A stretch of 64,000 nt of DNA, from contig JAEPQH010000001.1 in the NCBI GenBank assembly GCA_017640605.1, positions 186,001 to 250,000 of the forward strand, in the 5' to 3' direction. Below the pieces are notes generated by a model. It made no database searches. It saw only the letters and a list, made by a program, of their open reading frames with translations, and had not been told where the DNA came from. Position 1 is the stretch's first letter. Each line of letters begins with the position of its first letter. This DNA comes from Balneolaceae bacterium. GTDB taxonomy: Bacteria; Bacteroidota; Rhodothermia; Balneolales; Balneolaceae. The position numbers were made by a program, and so were the translations under genes. This document shows, piece after piece, positions 54,791 to 63,050 of the stretch.

Positions 54791-55678
54791 TCAGAATCCA
54801 AACATGGTGTTTTCATTAGCAAGATTTTCGGTTGGTATTGGTTGAATAACATCCCAATGTTCAACTGCTTTGTTATCCTCAAATCGGAATAAGTCGTAGA
54901 AAACTTGCTCCTTTCCACTCCATTCTCCACTGCTGATGGTTAATACGAAATTACCCGCACCCAAAATTTTGTGAATCTTCTTGTACTGAAACATATTATT
55001 TTGAGTAGTCAGATATTCTACAGCTTCCACAATTCCACTTAATCCATCTTTTATTTCAGGATTATGTTGATGATACTTTTCGGAGCTGATGTATTCGGTG
55101 ATTTTAGAAGGATTTTTGCCCATTAGTACATCCTCGATGATAGATCGTGCAAGTGCTTTATTGGCCTCTTTCTTGTCAACTTCTGTGATGGTAGTTGGTC
55201 CATCAGTTTGACTTCTTCCGCTGGCCGTTTCCTCTACAAACGGAGTTAACGCATCCCAATGCTCAGCAATCAATCCGTTTTCATCTATTCGCAGGACGTC
55301 AAAAGAAACCATTTTCTGTGCTCCAAATGGCGTTGCATTGTGCCAGATATTATGTAATACTACAAAATCCCCATCTGCAAATATGCGAACAGTTTCTGCA
55401 TACGTGTTATGTTCTTCCAAAACCGGAAACAAGTTGATAAATGCCTCTCTGCCTGTAGGAATAAATGGATTATGCTGGATATAATCGGGGTGGACTAACT
55501 TCTTCACGGTTTCTTTATCTCGACTGTTTACAGCTTCTATAAATGTTTCTACGGTTTTCATATTTCTAGCTTCGGTTTCATTAATAATTTTGGTGGTGGT
55601 CTTAGTATTGGCGGTATTTCCATCATTGTTTTGAGTCCATAACAACGACGTAAATACCAAAAGTAGAATAGTTTTCAT
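54791..55678 (-). CDS. Exported protein with two SnoaL/NTF2-like domains
   Basis: A 295-residue protein with signal peptide MKTILLLVFTSLLW and two tandem SnoaL-like domains (about 35-160 and 170-293). The repeat motif DYIQHNPFIPTGREAFINLF in the first and KYHQHNPEIKDGLSGIVEAV in the second, followed in each by a HWD motif (EHWDALTP, EHWDVIQP), shows internal duplication. Divergent from an HxlR regulator; the GCAAGTAAT sites between them suggest control by it. The reaction is unknown. A related cytosolic single-domain protein is at 2646-3023. Confidence 0.85.
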   Translation of the reverse strand: MKTILLLVFTSLLWTQNNDGNTANTKTTTKIINETEARNMKTVETFIEAVNSRDKETVKKLVHPDYIQHNPFIPTGREAFINLFPVLEEHNTYAETVRIFADGDFVVLHNIWHNATPFGAQKMVSFDVLRIDENGLIAEHWDALTPFVEETASGRSQTDGPTTITEVDKKEANKALARSIIEDVLMGKNPSKITEYISSEKYHQHNPEIKDGLSGIVEAVEYLTTQNNMFQYKKIHKILGAGNFVLTISSGEWSGKEQVFYDLFRFEDNKAVEHWDVIQPIPTENLANENTMFGF

Positions 55679-55692
55679 GATTCGTTTATTTA

Positions 55693-55777
55693 ATTACTTG
55701 CAAATCGCAAGTAATAATCTAATTTATACTTTTAAAATGCAAGTGATTTTAAAATTAAATTTCAATTTGCAAGTAAT
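55693..55777. promoter_or_regulatory. HxlR operator with three half-sites
   Basis: TACTTGCAAATCGCAAGTA (55695-55713; the inverted repeat extends one base pair or two each way to 55693-55715) is a perfect palindrome. Further GCAAGTGAT (55739-55747) and GCAAGTAAT (55769-55777) follow at 32 and 30 bp, about three helical turns. A TATTTTTG box (55782-55789) precedes the regulator's ATG. The TACT/AGTA ends fit HxlR operators. Confidence 0.7.
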
Positions 55778-55792
55778 GTTGTATTTTTGGGT

Positions 55793-56215
55793 ATGAACGA
55801 CGTGACTTTTAGATGCGACTGCCCTATTTCTTCTGCTTTAGATCTGCTTGGAGATAAATGGACTTTGGTGATAATCAAACAAATGCTGCTGGAAAACCGC
55901 AGAACATTTAAAGATTTTCTGGAAGCTGATGAGGGTATAGCTACAAATATTTTATCGACAAGACTAAAATGGCTGGAAAGTCTTGATCTTATCACCAAAG
56001 AAAAGCTACCGGATAATAAAAAAGTAAATATCTATCGTCTTACAGAAAAAGGACTTTCTTCCACTCCGATAATCATAGAATTAGCTATTTGGAGTGATAA
56101 AAATTTGCGACAATTACATCCTATTTTACAAGAAAGTAATGCAATGATACATACTGATAAACAGGGACTTATTGATCACTTAATAACCAATTATCGCAAA
56201 CAAAATCTCGAATAA
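55793..56215 (+). CDS. HxlR-family transcriptional regulator (second)
   Basis: A 140-residue HxlR regulator. The family segment CDCPISSALDLLGDKWTLVIIKQML begins near residue 8, with Cys8 and Cys10 at the N-terminal sensor position. A winged helix follows (TNILSTRLKWLESLDLITKE), and a C-terminal helix is longer than in the first HxlR (IELAIWSDKNLRQL). ATG 55793 is used; TTG 55787 in the same frame lies in the -7 box. Divergent from the two-domain NTF2-like gene with a strong palindrome between them. Confidence 0.92.
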   Translation: MNDVTFRCDCPISSALDLLGDKWTLVIIKQMLLENRRTFKDFLEADEGIATNILSTRLKWLESLDLITKEKLPDNKKVNIYRLTEKGLSSTPIIIELAIWSDKNLRQLHPILQESNAMIHTDKQGLIDHLITNYRKQNLE

Positions 56216-56256
56216 TCCAACTGTATATAGGCAACACTAAGATTAGGAAATTGCTT

Positions 56257-57570
56257 CTAAACCTCTCGTAAATATCCCCAGTTGTGCAATTTATCACTGT
56301 CTTCGTACCAACGATTTCCGATGTCGGTACGGTAGTACATATGCGGAATATTTATTGAGCGAACCCGAGAGTAGGTTTGTTGTTGAGTTTGTTTCATGGT
56401 AGGTCCTGATCCGCTTATCGTTAATACAACGCCACTTTTTCCGGTGACCAGCCACTCGCCGTTTACTTGCTTCACATCTTCAAAATGAATGCCTTCGTAT
56501 TGCTTCATCGGATCTGAATCCGGCTTAACTTTATTCTTAAAGTAGATTACTGAATCTTTGGAGCGCACTTTAAAAGTTTCGGGATCGGAATAAGGAAACG
56601 GAGGAACAACCACACGTACGCCCATTTGAAAACCGGTTTTGGTCTTAATTCTGAAGTCCTCTCCATGCGCTAGTTTGTAGAAAAACTCTCCCATCGGCAT
56701 AATAATCCCCTCAGACTGTATAAAAATGGTTGGGTAGCCAAATCTAGCTGTGAACTCCAGTGGGTAAATTCCATTACCGTTCACAATGCAGTTCAAATCG
56801 ATGTAACCCACATATTGTTCAGCTCTCAGTTTTTCTTCAAATCGCTTTAGAGTTTTGTTGAACATGCGATTAGAATTTGTCCAGAACATAGCGGTTCCCA
56901 TCTCACCGGTTGATGGTCCCAAATTTCCAGGAAATAGTTTTTTGTGCTCGAAATTGATGTTCACCGGCTCCAAAAATTTATGCCCATTAAAGTAGGCTCC
57001 AATAGCCATTTCAACACCGGTTACTCTTTTCTGCAATTGGAAAGAAGGAATCGTATCCGATAATGCTTTATCGTATTCTCCCAACACCTGAACCACATCT
57101 TTTCCATCCTCTTCTTCCCCAACAAATAGCAATCCTTTTAGGTTTTGGGCTTCACCACTTGGCTTAATTACATACCGGCCTGGATTGTTTTTCACATAGG
57201 TGATGGCATCTTTAAAGGAGGTGAAGTTTTGATTTGGAATAATATTGATTCCGTATTTCTTCAATTCATTTTGTCCAAATTCCCGATCGTCTTCCAGCAT
57301 GTCGGTGTAAGGAGTTCCGCCAATTACTGCCTTACCTTGGTCGCGCAAATCTTTCGCCCAGGTTCCCATCCCGAGTACATCGTCAAACACAATTACATCA
57401 GCCCAATCTACATGAGATTCCCACTCATCAATCTTGTCAACAAAACCATCGCCAATTTCCTGCTCCGACTCATCGCGAATGTAAAAACGAACTTCATTTC
57501 CCTCCATTTTAATACGCCAAGCTGTATCTGTAATAAGTCCGCTATAGGTTACGAATAGGAATTTTCGCAT
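56257..57570 (-). CDS. PurD-like ATP-grasp protein
   Basis: A 437-residue ATP-grasp enzyme resembling phosphoribosylamine-glycine ligase. The pre-ATP-grasp domain starts RKFLFVTYSGLITDTAWRI. The ATP-grasp core shows VIKPSGEAQNLKGLLFVGEE near residue 135, GVEMAIGAYFNGHKF near 205, GNLGPSTGEMGTAMFW near 235 and PLEFTARFGYPTIFIQSEG near 290. The match to true PurD is partial, so it may ligate another carboxylate and amine. It lies alone on its strand after a terminator-like hairpin and 193 bp from the epimerase gene. Confidence 0.75.
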   Translation of the reverse strand: MRKFLFVTYSGLITDTAWRIKMEGNEVRFYIRDESEQEIGDGFVDKIDEWESHVDWADVIVFDDVLGMGTWAKDLRDQGKAVIGGTPYTDMLEDDREFGQNELKKYGINIIPNQNFTSFKDAITYVKNNPGRYVIKPSGEAQNLKGLLFVGEEEDGKDVVQVLGEYDKALSDTIPSFQLQKRVTGVEMAIGAYFNGHKFLEPVNINFEHKKLFPGNLGPSTGEMGTAMFWTNSNRMFNKTLKRFEEKLRAEQYVGYIDLNCIVNGNGIYPLEFTARFGYPTIFIQSEGIIMPMGEFFYKLAHGEDFRIKTKTGFQMGVRVVVPPFPYSDPETFKVRSKDSVIYFKNKVKPDSDPMKQYEGIHFEDVKQVNGEWLVTGKSGVVLTISGSGPTMKQTQQQTYSRVRSINIPHMYYRTDIGNRWYEDSDKLHNWGYLREV

Positions 57571-57689
57571 GATGAATGAATAATTCTAAAAAATTAAAAG
57601 TTGATTCAATGGTATAGCTTAAGAACGAAAAATCAATGCAGCATATAAAATTTAATTGTAGAATTTTTAAGCTACAGAATCACAAAAAC

Positions 57690-57713
57690 ACCACATTATT
57701 GTAGAAATGTGGT
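57690..57713 (-). terminator. Terminator after the epimerase operon
   Basis: On the minus strand ACCACATT, 8-nt loop, AATGTGGT then GTTTTTGTG. It separates the serine hydrolase-DUF1611-epimerase operon from the ATP-grasp gene. Confidence 0.75.
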
Positions 57714-57763
57714 AACTAACTTACTTCTCGAAATGATCTTTCTTTGATGGAGTTGCTAACTTT

Positions 57764-58831
57764 TCAAACCATGCGTACGCCTAAACCTGAACCACCGGTT
57801 GGGCGCATTATTCCTTCCTCGATTATAAATCCTCCATCCACAACATCTTCCACCAAATCTAAACTACCATCCAGATCAATATATTTAGTGTGTTTGTAGC
57901 TGAAGGCCAAATGTATTGCTGCCGTAATGCTTACAATGGATTCGTCGTTACAGCCCCACATCAAATCCACTCCGGAGTGCTGGGCAATCGTGGCAATTTG
58001 TGAAGCTGCAAAAAGTCCGCCCGATTTCATCAACTTGATGTTAAAAATCGGACAATTTGGAACTTCTTTTACCAGCCATAATGCGTCTTGGGGATTGCAA
58101 CAGGATTCATCTGCAACCAAAAACTTTGACACATTCTGCGGTAAGCCTGCTGAATCATCTGCAAAGGAATCAACAGGAAATGGTTGTTCAATAAGTTCAA
58201 GTTCTACGCCACGCACTTTTTGAACAAAAACTTCTAAATCGTCTGGGCTATACCCTTGATTGGCATCCACTCTTAAAACAGAATCGGGATATTTTTCGTG
58301 GATTTTGAGTATTCGCTCAGCATCTTCTTCCGGACTTAAGCCCGTTTTAACTTTCAAACATCTGAATCCCATTTGCCGGTATTCGTCAGCTTCTTTTAGC
58401 GTTTCTTCAACATTTTTTATCCCGATAGTTATGGATGTCGGAAGTTGTTTATGAGCAACTCCGAAGTATTTACCCAAAGAAATTCCCAACTGTTTGGTGC
58501 AGACATCATGCAAAGCAATATCAATGGCTGCATGAGATCCCGGCCACTTGCTAAATCGCTGTTGAGTCTGAGATAACAATGCAGGAAGTGTTTTGATATC
58601 CGAACCTATCAGATAACCAAAATCGGCAGAATCTAAATGTTCGTAGGCTTGATCCACTTTTTCGCCGACTACTTTTTCACTAGGATTGCAGGCTCCGATT
58701 CCCACCGTACCGTCTTCAAGTTCAATCTCTACAAAGGTATTTTTTACTTCTGTAACCGTTTTGTAAGCAATGCTGTAAGGGCGACTTGTTCCCAAATCCT
58801 TTATGTAAGCCCTAACTTCCTTAATCTTCAT
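57764..58831 (-). CDS. Dipeptide epimerase/N-acyl-glutamate racemase-type enolase-superfamily enzyme
   Basis: A 355-residue MR/MLE enzyme. All catalytic residues of L-Ala-D/L-Glu epimerases are seen: Lys160 and Lys162 (CLKVKTG), Asp189 (VDANQGY), Glu215 (EQPF), Asp241 (ADES) and Lys266 (NIKLMKSGG). The C-terminal DxD at 319-321 (IDLDGSLD) is the dipeptide-amine-binding pair of that family. Together with the overlapping DUF1611 gene it also matches the DgcA of the DgcN-DgcA pathway, in which N-acetyl-D-glutamate is racemised. Murein-peptide recycling or D-glutamate use are the two readings. Ends the operon. Confidence 0.88.
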   Translation of the reverse strand: MKIKEVRAYIKDLGTSRPYSIAYKTVTEVKNTFVEIELEDGTVGIGACNPSEKVVGEKVDQAYEHLDSADFGYLIGSDIKTLPALLSQTQQRFSKWPGSHAAIDIALHDVCTKQLGISLGKYFGVAHKQLPTSITIGIKNVEETLKEADEYRQMGFRCLKVKTGLSPEEDAERILKIHEKYPDSVLRVDANQGYSPDDLEVFVQKVRGVELELIEQPFPVDSFADDSAGLPQNVSKFLVADESCCNPQDALWLVKEVPNCPIFNIKLMKSGGLFAASQIATIAQHSGVDLMWGCNDESIVSITAAIHLAFSYKHTKYIDLDGSLDLVEDVVDGGFIIEEGIMRPTGGSGLGVRMV

Positions 58832-59904
58832 TTAGAGTCTGATTTTAAAGCGGTTACTGCTTTTACTAAAGGATCGATTGATTCGAAGAATGGGAAAACT
58901 ATGGGCAAATCGGTTTTGGTTGATAGTGCACTGCGATACGGTTCAAGCTCTGCTTTGGTCATATCTTGTGTGTTGATGGAGAGACCAATTACCGGAGCTC
59001 CGAGCTTTTCAATCAATTCAACTTCATCTAAAATATCCGGCATTTCTGCGGGATAATGATCCAGTCCTTTAAAGCGAGTGCGCACCGGAGAATGTTGCAA
59101 AATAACGCCATCCGCCGCACCGGAAATAATAAACTCTGAGCCACACGGACCACTCGGGTTTCTTAATCCCGACTGACCTTCCATAATTAAAACATCAACT
59201 TGTTCATTTTTCCAGCACTCGTACATTGCGTGTTCCAATTCGCCCGAGATAAAATCATTGGCGGTGGCATCGAATAAAAAGCCATAATTAGCGCCTTGCA
59301 TCCACCCTGTTTGACCGGTATAAATCATCTCCGCTTTATGGCCGAGTTTATTCAACTCTGCTTCTAACATTTTGGAAGTCGTTCGCTTTCCTAACGCGCA
59401 ATCGGTACCCAATACAGCGATTTTTGTAGCTGTGATTTCCTGAATTTTCCCGGTCCAGAAATGTAAGTCATCAAATGAACGGGATTTTCGGATATCATAA
59501 ATAATATCGCCGTGTTCGTAGGCTACACTTTTAAATTCTTCGATTTCGGAAATTGGTTGATGTAATCCGTTTACGATATGAATCCCCAACGATAAAATTT
59601 GCTTCACCAACGGGTATAATTCTTTAGGAAGCACCCCACCTTTGGTAGCCATACCGATGATGGCATATTTTGGCTTTTCATGGAGCTCAATAAATGAAAG
59701 AATTGAAGGTAATACTGGAACTCCATTTGGTTTGCCATCTACTACTTCACCGGCATCTTTTCCCGCATTATTTTCGTCGATAACTCCAATAATTTCGAAT
59801 CGATTGGATACTCGGAGCAAACCATGAGCAGTTTTGGCATTTATTGTGTGTAGTGTGCCTGCAGTAAGGATAACTGCTTTACCCGAAATGTGTGGTTGGT
59901 CCAT
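58828..59904 (-). CDS. DUF1611 protein (DgcN-like)
   Basis: A 358-residue DUF1611 protein with an N-terminal Rossmann-like part (GKAVILTAG, then FEIIGVIDENNAGKDAG) and a C-terminal P-loop-like segment GTDCALGKRTTSKMLEAEL near residue 166, followed by YTGQTGWMQGANYG. DgcN from marine Proteobacteria is a DUF1611 protein that N-acetylates D-glutamate, with its neighbour DgcA racemising the product. The same gene pair occurs here, overlapping by 4 bp. Whether this homologue uses D-glutamate or a murein peptide is not settled by sequence. It begins 3 bp after the serine hydrolase. Confidence 0.85.
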   Translation of the reverse strand: MDQPHISGKAVILTAGTLHTINAKTAHGLLRVSNRFEIIGVIDENNAGKDAGEVVDGKPNGVPVLPSILSFIELHEKPKYAIIGMATKGGVLPKELYPLVKQILSLGIHIVNGLHQPISEIEEFKSVAYEHGDIIYDIRKSRSFDDLHFWTGKIQEITATKIAVLGTDCALGKRTTSKMLEAELNKLGHKAEMIYTGQTGWMQGANYGFLFDATANDFISGELEHAMYECWKNEQVDVLIMEGQSGLRNPSGPCGSEFIISGAADGVILQHSPVRTRFKGLDHYPAEMPDILDEVELIEKLGAPVIGLSINTQDMTKAELEPYRSALSTKTDLPIVFPFFESIDPLVKAVTALKSDSK

Positions 59905-59907
59905 AAA

Positions 59908-61128
59908 TTAATCAGACAGTAATTCTGTGAAATTTGGTTTAAAAGTTCTGTTTCGTTCTAATTCGAATTCGTATATCCTATTTCCCAATCTCTCCAAAAA
60001 AGGAAATGCGACCGTTTCATAATCGTACACTCCATCATTATAAATGTTATTTGGATTGGTGTGTATGGTTGCACTTAAAAAGAACTCAATGTTATGCTCA
60101 GTATCAATGATGTAGGCATTATCAGTTGTAAAACCATAAGCAACGCCAATCTTGTTATAGATGCGGATATTCGAAGGAATTATAACTTCAGGTCTGGAGC
60201 CATACATCAAGAATTTTACGTATGAATCCCAGTAGTTCTCCCTATTCTGATAACTATTGATTTCGGATTCCCGAGGTAAAATCGACATATATTTTAGTAC
60301 CTCATCCCGATCTTCAGGTCGTAAATCAAACGCGTGCTCAGGAAACTCCTCCGGGAAAATGAGTGCCTTTATCATTTGATGTTGTTCGGTGAGTGGGAAA
60401 AAATTCTTCGCCGTAAAATCAAAGGGTCCTTCTTTTATTTCATTCCCGCTCAAATAGCCTTCTCCCATCAAAATAGGTTCTTCTGCACTATGCACGGAAG
60501 AAGCGATCTTTAGTGGCTGCTCATGAACTAACTCGTCATCTACATAAAACCGCATCGGATTAGTGCGAGCATTTTCATCAGCTGTTCTCGAAATAGCTAA
60601 CCGATGCGTAATTCTTGTTTTTGGATACCCTTTTTGCTCGAGAATCTCGTTAAAGGCATCCTGCCCGATAAATTCATACAAGCGGTTAAAAGCATCGTTA
60701 TCTGAAACCAATAAAATTTTCTTAGCATAATGCGCAACCGATGGCTCTAAATTTGCCGCTGATGAATCTACCCGTACCGCCGACTGCCTGGAATAGGCGC
60801 TGTCGATTTCCATTCGTGCATCGATCGGAATTCCAAGCTCCTTCATCTTTTCGAAAGCGATAAGAACCGATGGAAGTTTTACCGTACTCGCCGGATAGAA
60901 ATAGCGCTCATCATCTATGTTAAATTGATAGGTAGTAAATGTAGGTCGGTTTGCACTATCTCGATCGATTTGGGTATACATCACCTGCACTTGATGAAAG
61001 GGATCAGAAGCAAGCGCTTGGAGTTGTTCATCTTGTGTTATGATGTCGGTTAATGGATCGGTTGACCTTTCGCAAGCAACAAATAAAAAACCGATACAAC
61101 CAAGTAGTGATAATATTCTCATAGCCAA
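59908..61128 (-). CDS. Class A beta-lactamase-like serine hydrolase lipoprotein
   Basis: A 406-residue lipoprotein (lipobox FLFVAC, Cys19) of the penicillin-interacting class A fold. The SxxK motif is STVK (Ser81-Lys84), SDN is at 142-144 (LVSDNDAFN), and the KTG position reads KIG in NKIGVAYGFTTD near residue 350. It has an insert of about 130 residues between SDN and KIG, longer than true beta-lactamases, so a DD-peptidase or peptide hydrolase role is more likely. First gene of an operon with DUF1611 (3 bp) and the epimerase (4-bp overlap), consistent with D-amino-acid recovery from murein. Confidence 0.85.
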   Translation of the reverse strand: MAMRILSLLGCIGFLFVACERSTDPLTDIITQDEQLQALASDPFHQVQVMYTQIDRDSANRPTFTTYQFNIDDERYFYPASTVKLPSVLIAFEKMKELGIPIDARMEIDSAYSRQSAVRVDSSAANLEPSVAHYAKKILLVSDNDAFNRLYEFIGQDAFNEILEQKGYPKTRITHRLAISRTADENARTNPMRFYVDDELVHEQPLKIASSVHSAEEPILMGEGYLSGNEIKEGPFDFTAKNFFPLTEQHQMIKALIFPEEFPEHAFDLRPEDRDEVLKYMSILPRESEINSYQNRENYWDSYVKFLMYGSRPEVIIPSNIRIYNKIGVAYGFTTDNAYIIDTEHNIEFFLSATIHTNPNNIYNDGVYDYETVAFPFLERLGNRIYEFELERNRTFKPNFTELLSD

Positions 61129-61226
61129 TAGTTTGGCCGAATATACAAGGATAATTCAGAATTTAAATATGATGATTATTGTGACTGAGCCAATCAAATA
61201 GAAGTTTTGAATCTATCAACCATTCG

Positions 61227-61250
61227 CAACTATTCAATATTTAATAGTTG
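61227..61250. promoter_or_regulatory. Inverted repeat in a divergent promoter region
   Basis: CAACTATT at 61227-61234 and AATAGTTG at 61243-61250 pair perfectly with an 8-nt spacer. Two related TTGAA(t/c)(c/t)TATCAA motifs lie near it. It sits between the divergent serine hydrolase and SASA genes and may be an operator. Confidence 0.45.
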
Positions 61251-61356
61251 AACTTATCAAAGGATTGCGGTAATTAATCGACCTCTTAAAATGGCGTTCA
61301 CATAAAATTGATCTCCCTCATTAAATGCACATTTATCTTAACTACAAGATGTAGAA

Positions 61357-62274
61357 ATGAAAAAATTTTCGATCTTTCTCACGCTCTTATATTTCTTTTC
61401 TATGCCTAATACTGCACAAGATTTAGACGAAAACAGTTACCGACTTTTTTACCTTGGCGGCCAATCAAACATGGATGGATATGGATTTAACAGTGAATTA
61501 CCGGATACACTGACTACAGGTTTTGATGATGTCTGGATTTATCACGGAAACCCGGCTGATGATGGAAATGAATCAGGCGGACTTGGCCTTTGGGCTCCCC
61601 TTCAGCCTGGTCATGGCGTCGGTTTTTCTTCGGATGGAAGCAAAAATGCCTACTCCAATCGCTTTGGTATGGAATTGAGCTTTGTTAAAGCGCTAAAAGC
61701 TCTCTATCCCAACGAAAAAATTGCACTCATCAAGTATTCAAAAGGTGGAACTTCTATCGATCAACGAGCTGCGGATGAATTCGGAGCTTGGGATCCTGAA
61801 TACGATGAGAATAACGGCATTAACCAATACGATCATTTCTTGACCACCGTAAGAGGTGCTTTAGCTAACACAGATATTGACGGAGACGGGATCGAAGAAA
61901 TACTTATTCCGTCGGGTATTCTATGGATGCAAGGTGAAAGTGATGCTGTTTTTACCGAAGAAATTGCAGCCGACTATTATCAAAACCTTTCGCATTTACT
62001 GGGTTTAATTCGCGCTAGCTTTCATAATGATGACATTCCGATTGTGCTGGGTAAAATATCGGAATCGTGGAAAGGAGAAAATGGCAAAGTATGGACTTAC
62101 GGAGAGCTCATTCAACATGCCCAGGAAAAATTTGTACGCAAAGATCAGCAGGCCGCTATTGTTCGAGATACCCGGTTCTACAATTATGCCGATCCTTGGC
62201 ACTACGATAGTGATGGGTACATCCGAATGGGAAAAGATTTTGCCCGTGTGCTTTCTACGATATTAGCTTGGTAG
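61357..62274 (+). CDS. SASA/sialate O-acetylesterase-type SGNH hydrolase, exported
   Basis: A 305-residue exported esterase. A signal peptide (to NTAQ, about residue 21) precedes the SGNH block I FYLGGQSNMDGYG (nucleophile Ser37), the block around LIKYSKGGTSIDQR, ILWMQGESDA near residue 190, and the catalytic Asp-His near the end (DPWHYDSDGYIRMG). This is the Pfam SASA (DUF303) family, which removes acetyl groups from sugars. Its polysaccharide is unknown. Monocistronic, with a promoter region that carries an inverted repeat. Confidence 0.88.
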   Translation: MKKFSIFLTLLYFFSMPNTAQDLDENSYRLFYLGGQSNMDGYGFNSELPDTLTTGFDDVWIYHGNPADDGNESGGLGLWAPLQPGHGVGFSSDGSKNAYSNRFGMELSFVKALKALYPNEKIALIKYSKGGTSIDQRAADEFGAWDPEYDENNGINQYDHFLTTVRGALANTDIDGDGIEEILIPSGILWMQGESDAVFTEEIAADYYQNLSHLLGLIRASFHNDDIPIVLGKISESWKGENGKVWTYGELIQHAQEKFVRKDQQAAIVRDTRFYNYADPWHYDSDGYIRMGKDFARVLSTILAW

Positions 62275-62370
62275 ACTTCTTACTATCGTGATAATTTAAT
62301 TTCAACAACTTGCCATTCATATTGAACTTGATGTAGTTTCGCCGCCAATCAAAAAATTAAAGAATAGATA

Positions 62371-62796
62371 ATGCGCAAAACTATTTTATCAACACTTACT
62401 TTTGTTGCTCTGCTTTTTATCTCACAAAACACTGCTGCACAGAATAAATCCGATCTACTTTTCTATGTAAGTGCCGGTGGGTTTACTACTTCAGCTAACG
62501 CAGAAAAACTGTTAACAACAAAAGGGGCTAATACCGTGTACGCAAACGTTGGTATAGGTGAAATTTATGATTCATCGTCTCAGCTATATTCTGCAGTTTC
62601 GCTGCAATGGTTGCTTGGAAGGCGCAATATCCAATTTGAATCCGGCCTAGGGGTTGGTATAGGTTTTGAGGAAACCGAACTTTTCCCAGATTTTGAAATT
62701 GGACTACGCTATCAAAAACCCAAAAAAGGCTGGCTACTACGTGGTGGTGTTGGCTTTCCTGAACTTATCTACTTCTCGCTTGGGTACGGGTTTTAA
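62371..62796 (+). CDS. Small outer-membrane beta-barrel-like protein
   Basis: A 141-residue exported protein with signal peptide to TAAQ (about residue 23). The mature part has about eight alternating amphipathic strands (DLLFYVSAGGFT, TVYANVGIGEIY, LYSAVSLQWLLG, IQFESGLGVGIGFE, DFEIGLRYQ, WLLRGGVGFP, LIYFSLGYGF) with an aromatic end, as in small outer-membrane barrels. No catalytic motif is visible. It is 96 bp after the SASA gene and may share its transcript. Confidence 0.75.
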   Translation: MRKTILSTLTFVALLFISQNTAAQNKSDLLFYVSAGGFTTSANAEKLLTTKGANTVYANVGIGEIYDSSSQLYSAVSLQWLLGRRNIQFESGLGVGIGFEETELFPDFEIGLRYQKPKKGWLLRGGVGFPELIYFSLGYGF

Positions 62797-63050
62797 TTCT
62801 ATTATTTACCACTTTTTTTATGTTATTGATCAGGACAGCAATCTTTACCATTTGTTTAATTAGTATTAGACAAGAATTCCGTTAATTGATCAGCGATTCG
62901 ATTGATTAATAAATGTGTGTTTTTACTCGTAGAGATACTAACGTCAATAGTTTCATTTAAAACGATAATAGCTACACCGAGTTAAATTCCAGATTCTTTC
63001 CCTAGAATTACAAATTTAGAGCTGGCAGCAAATTCATTCATCTTTTTTCT

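Noticed and set aside
59908-61128. True antibiotic beta-lactamase
   Set aside because: It has STVK and SDN, but the KTG position is KIG, a long insert separates the motifs, and the operon is metabolic; the same caution applies to the hydrolase at 1499.
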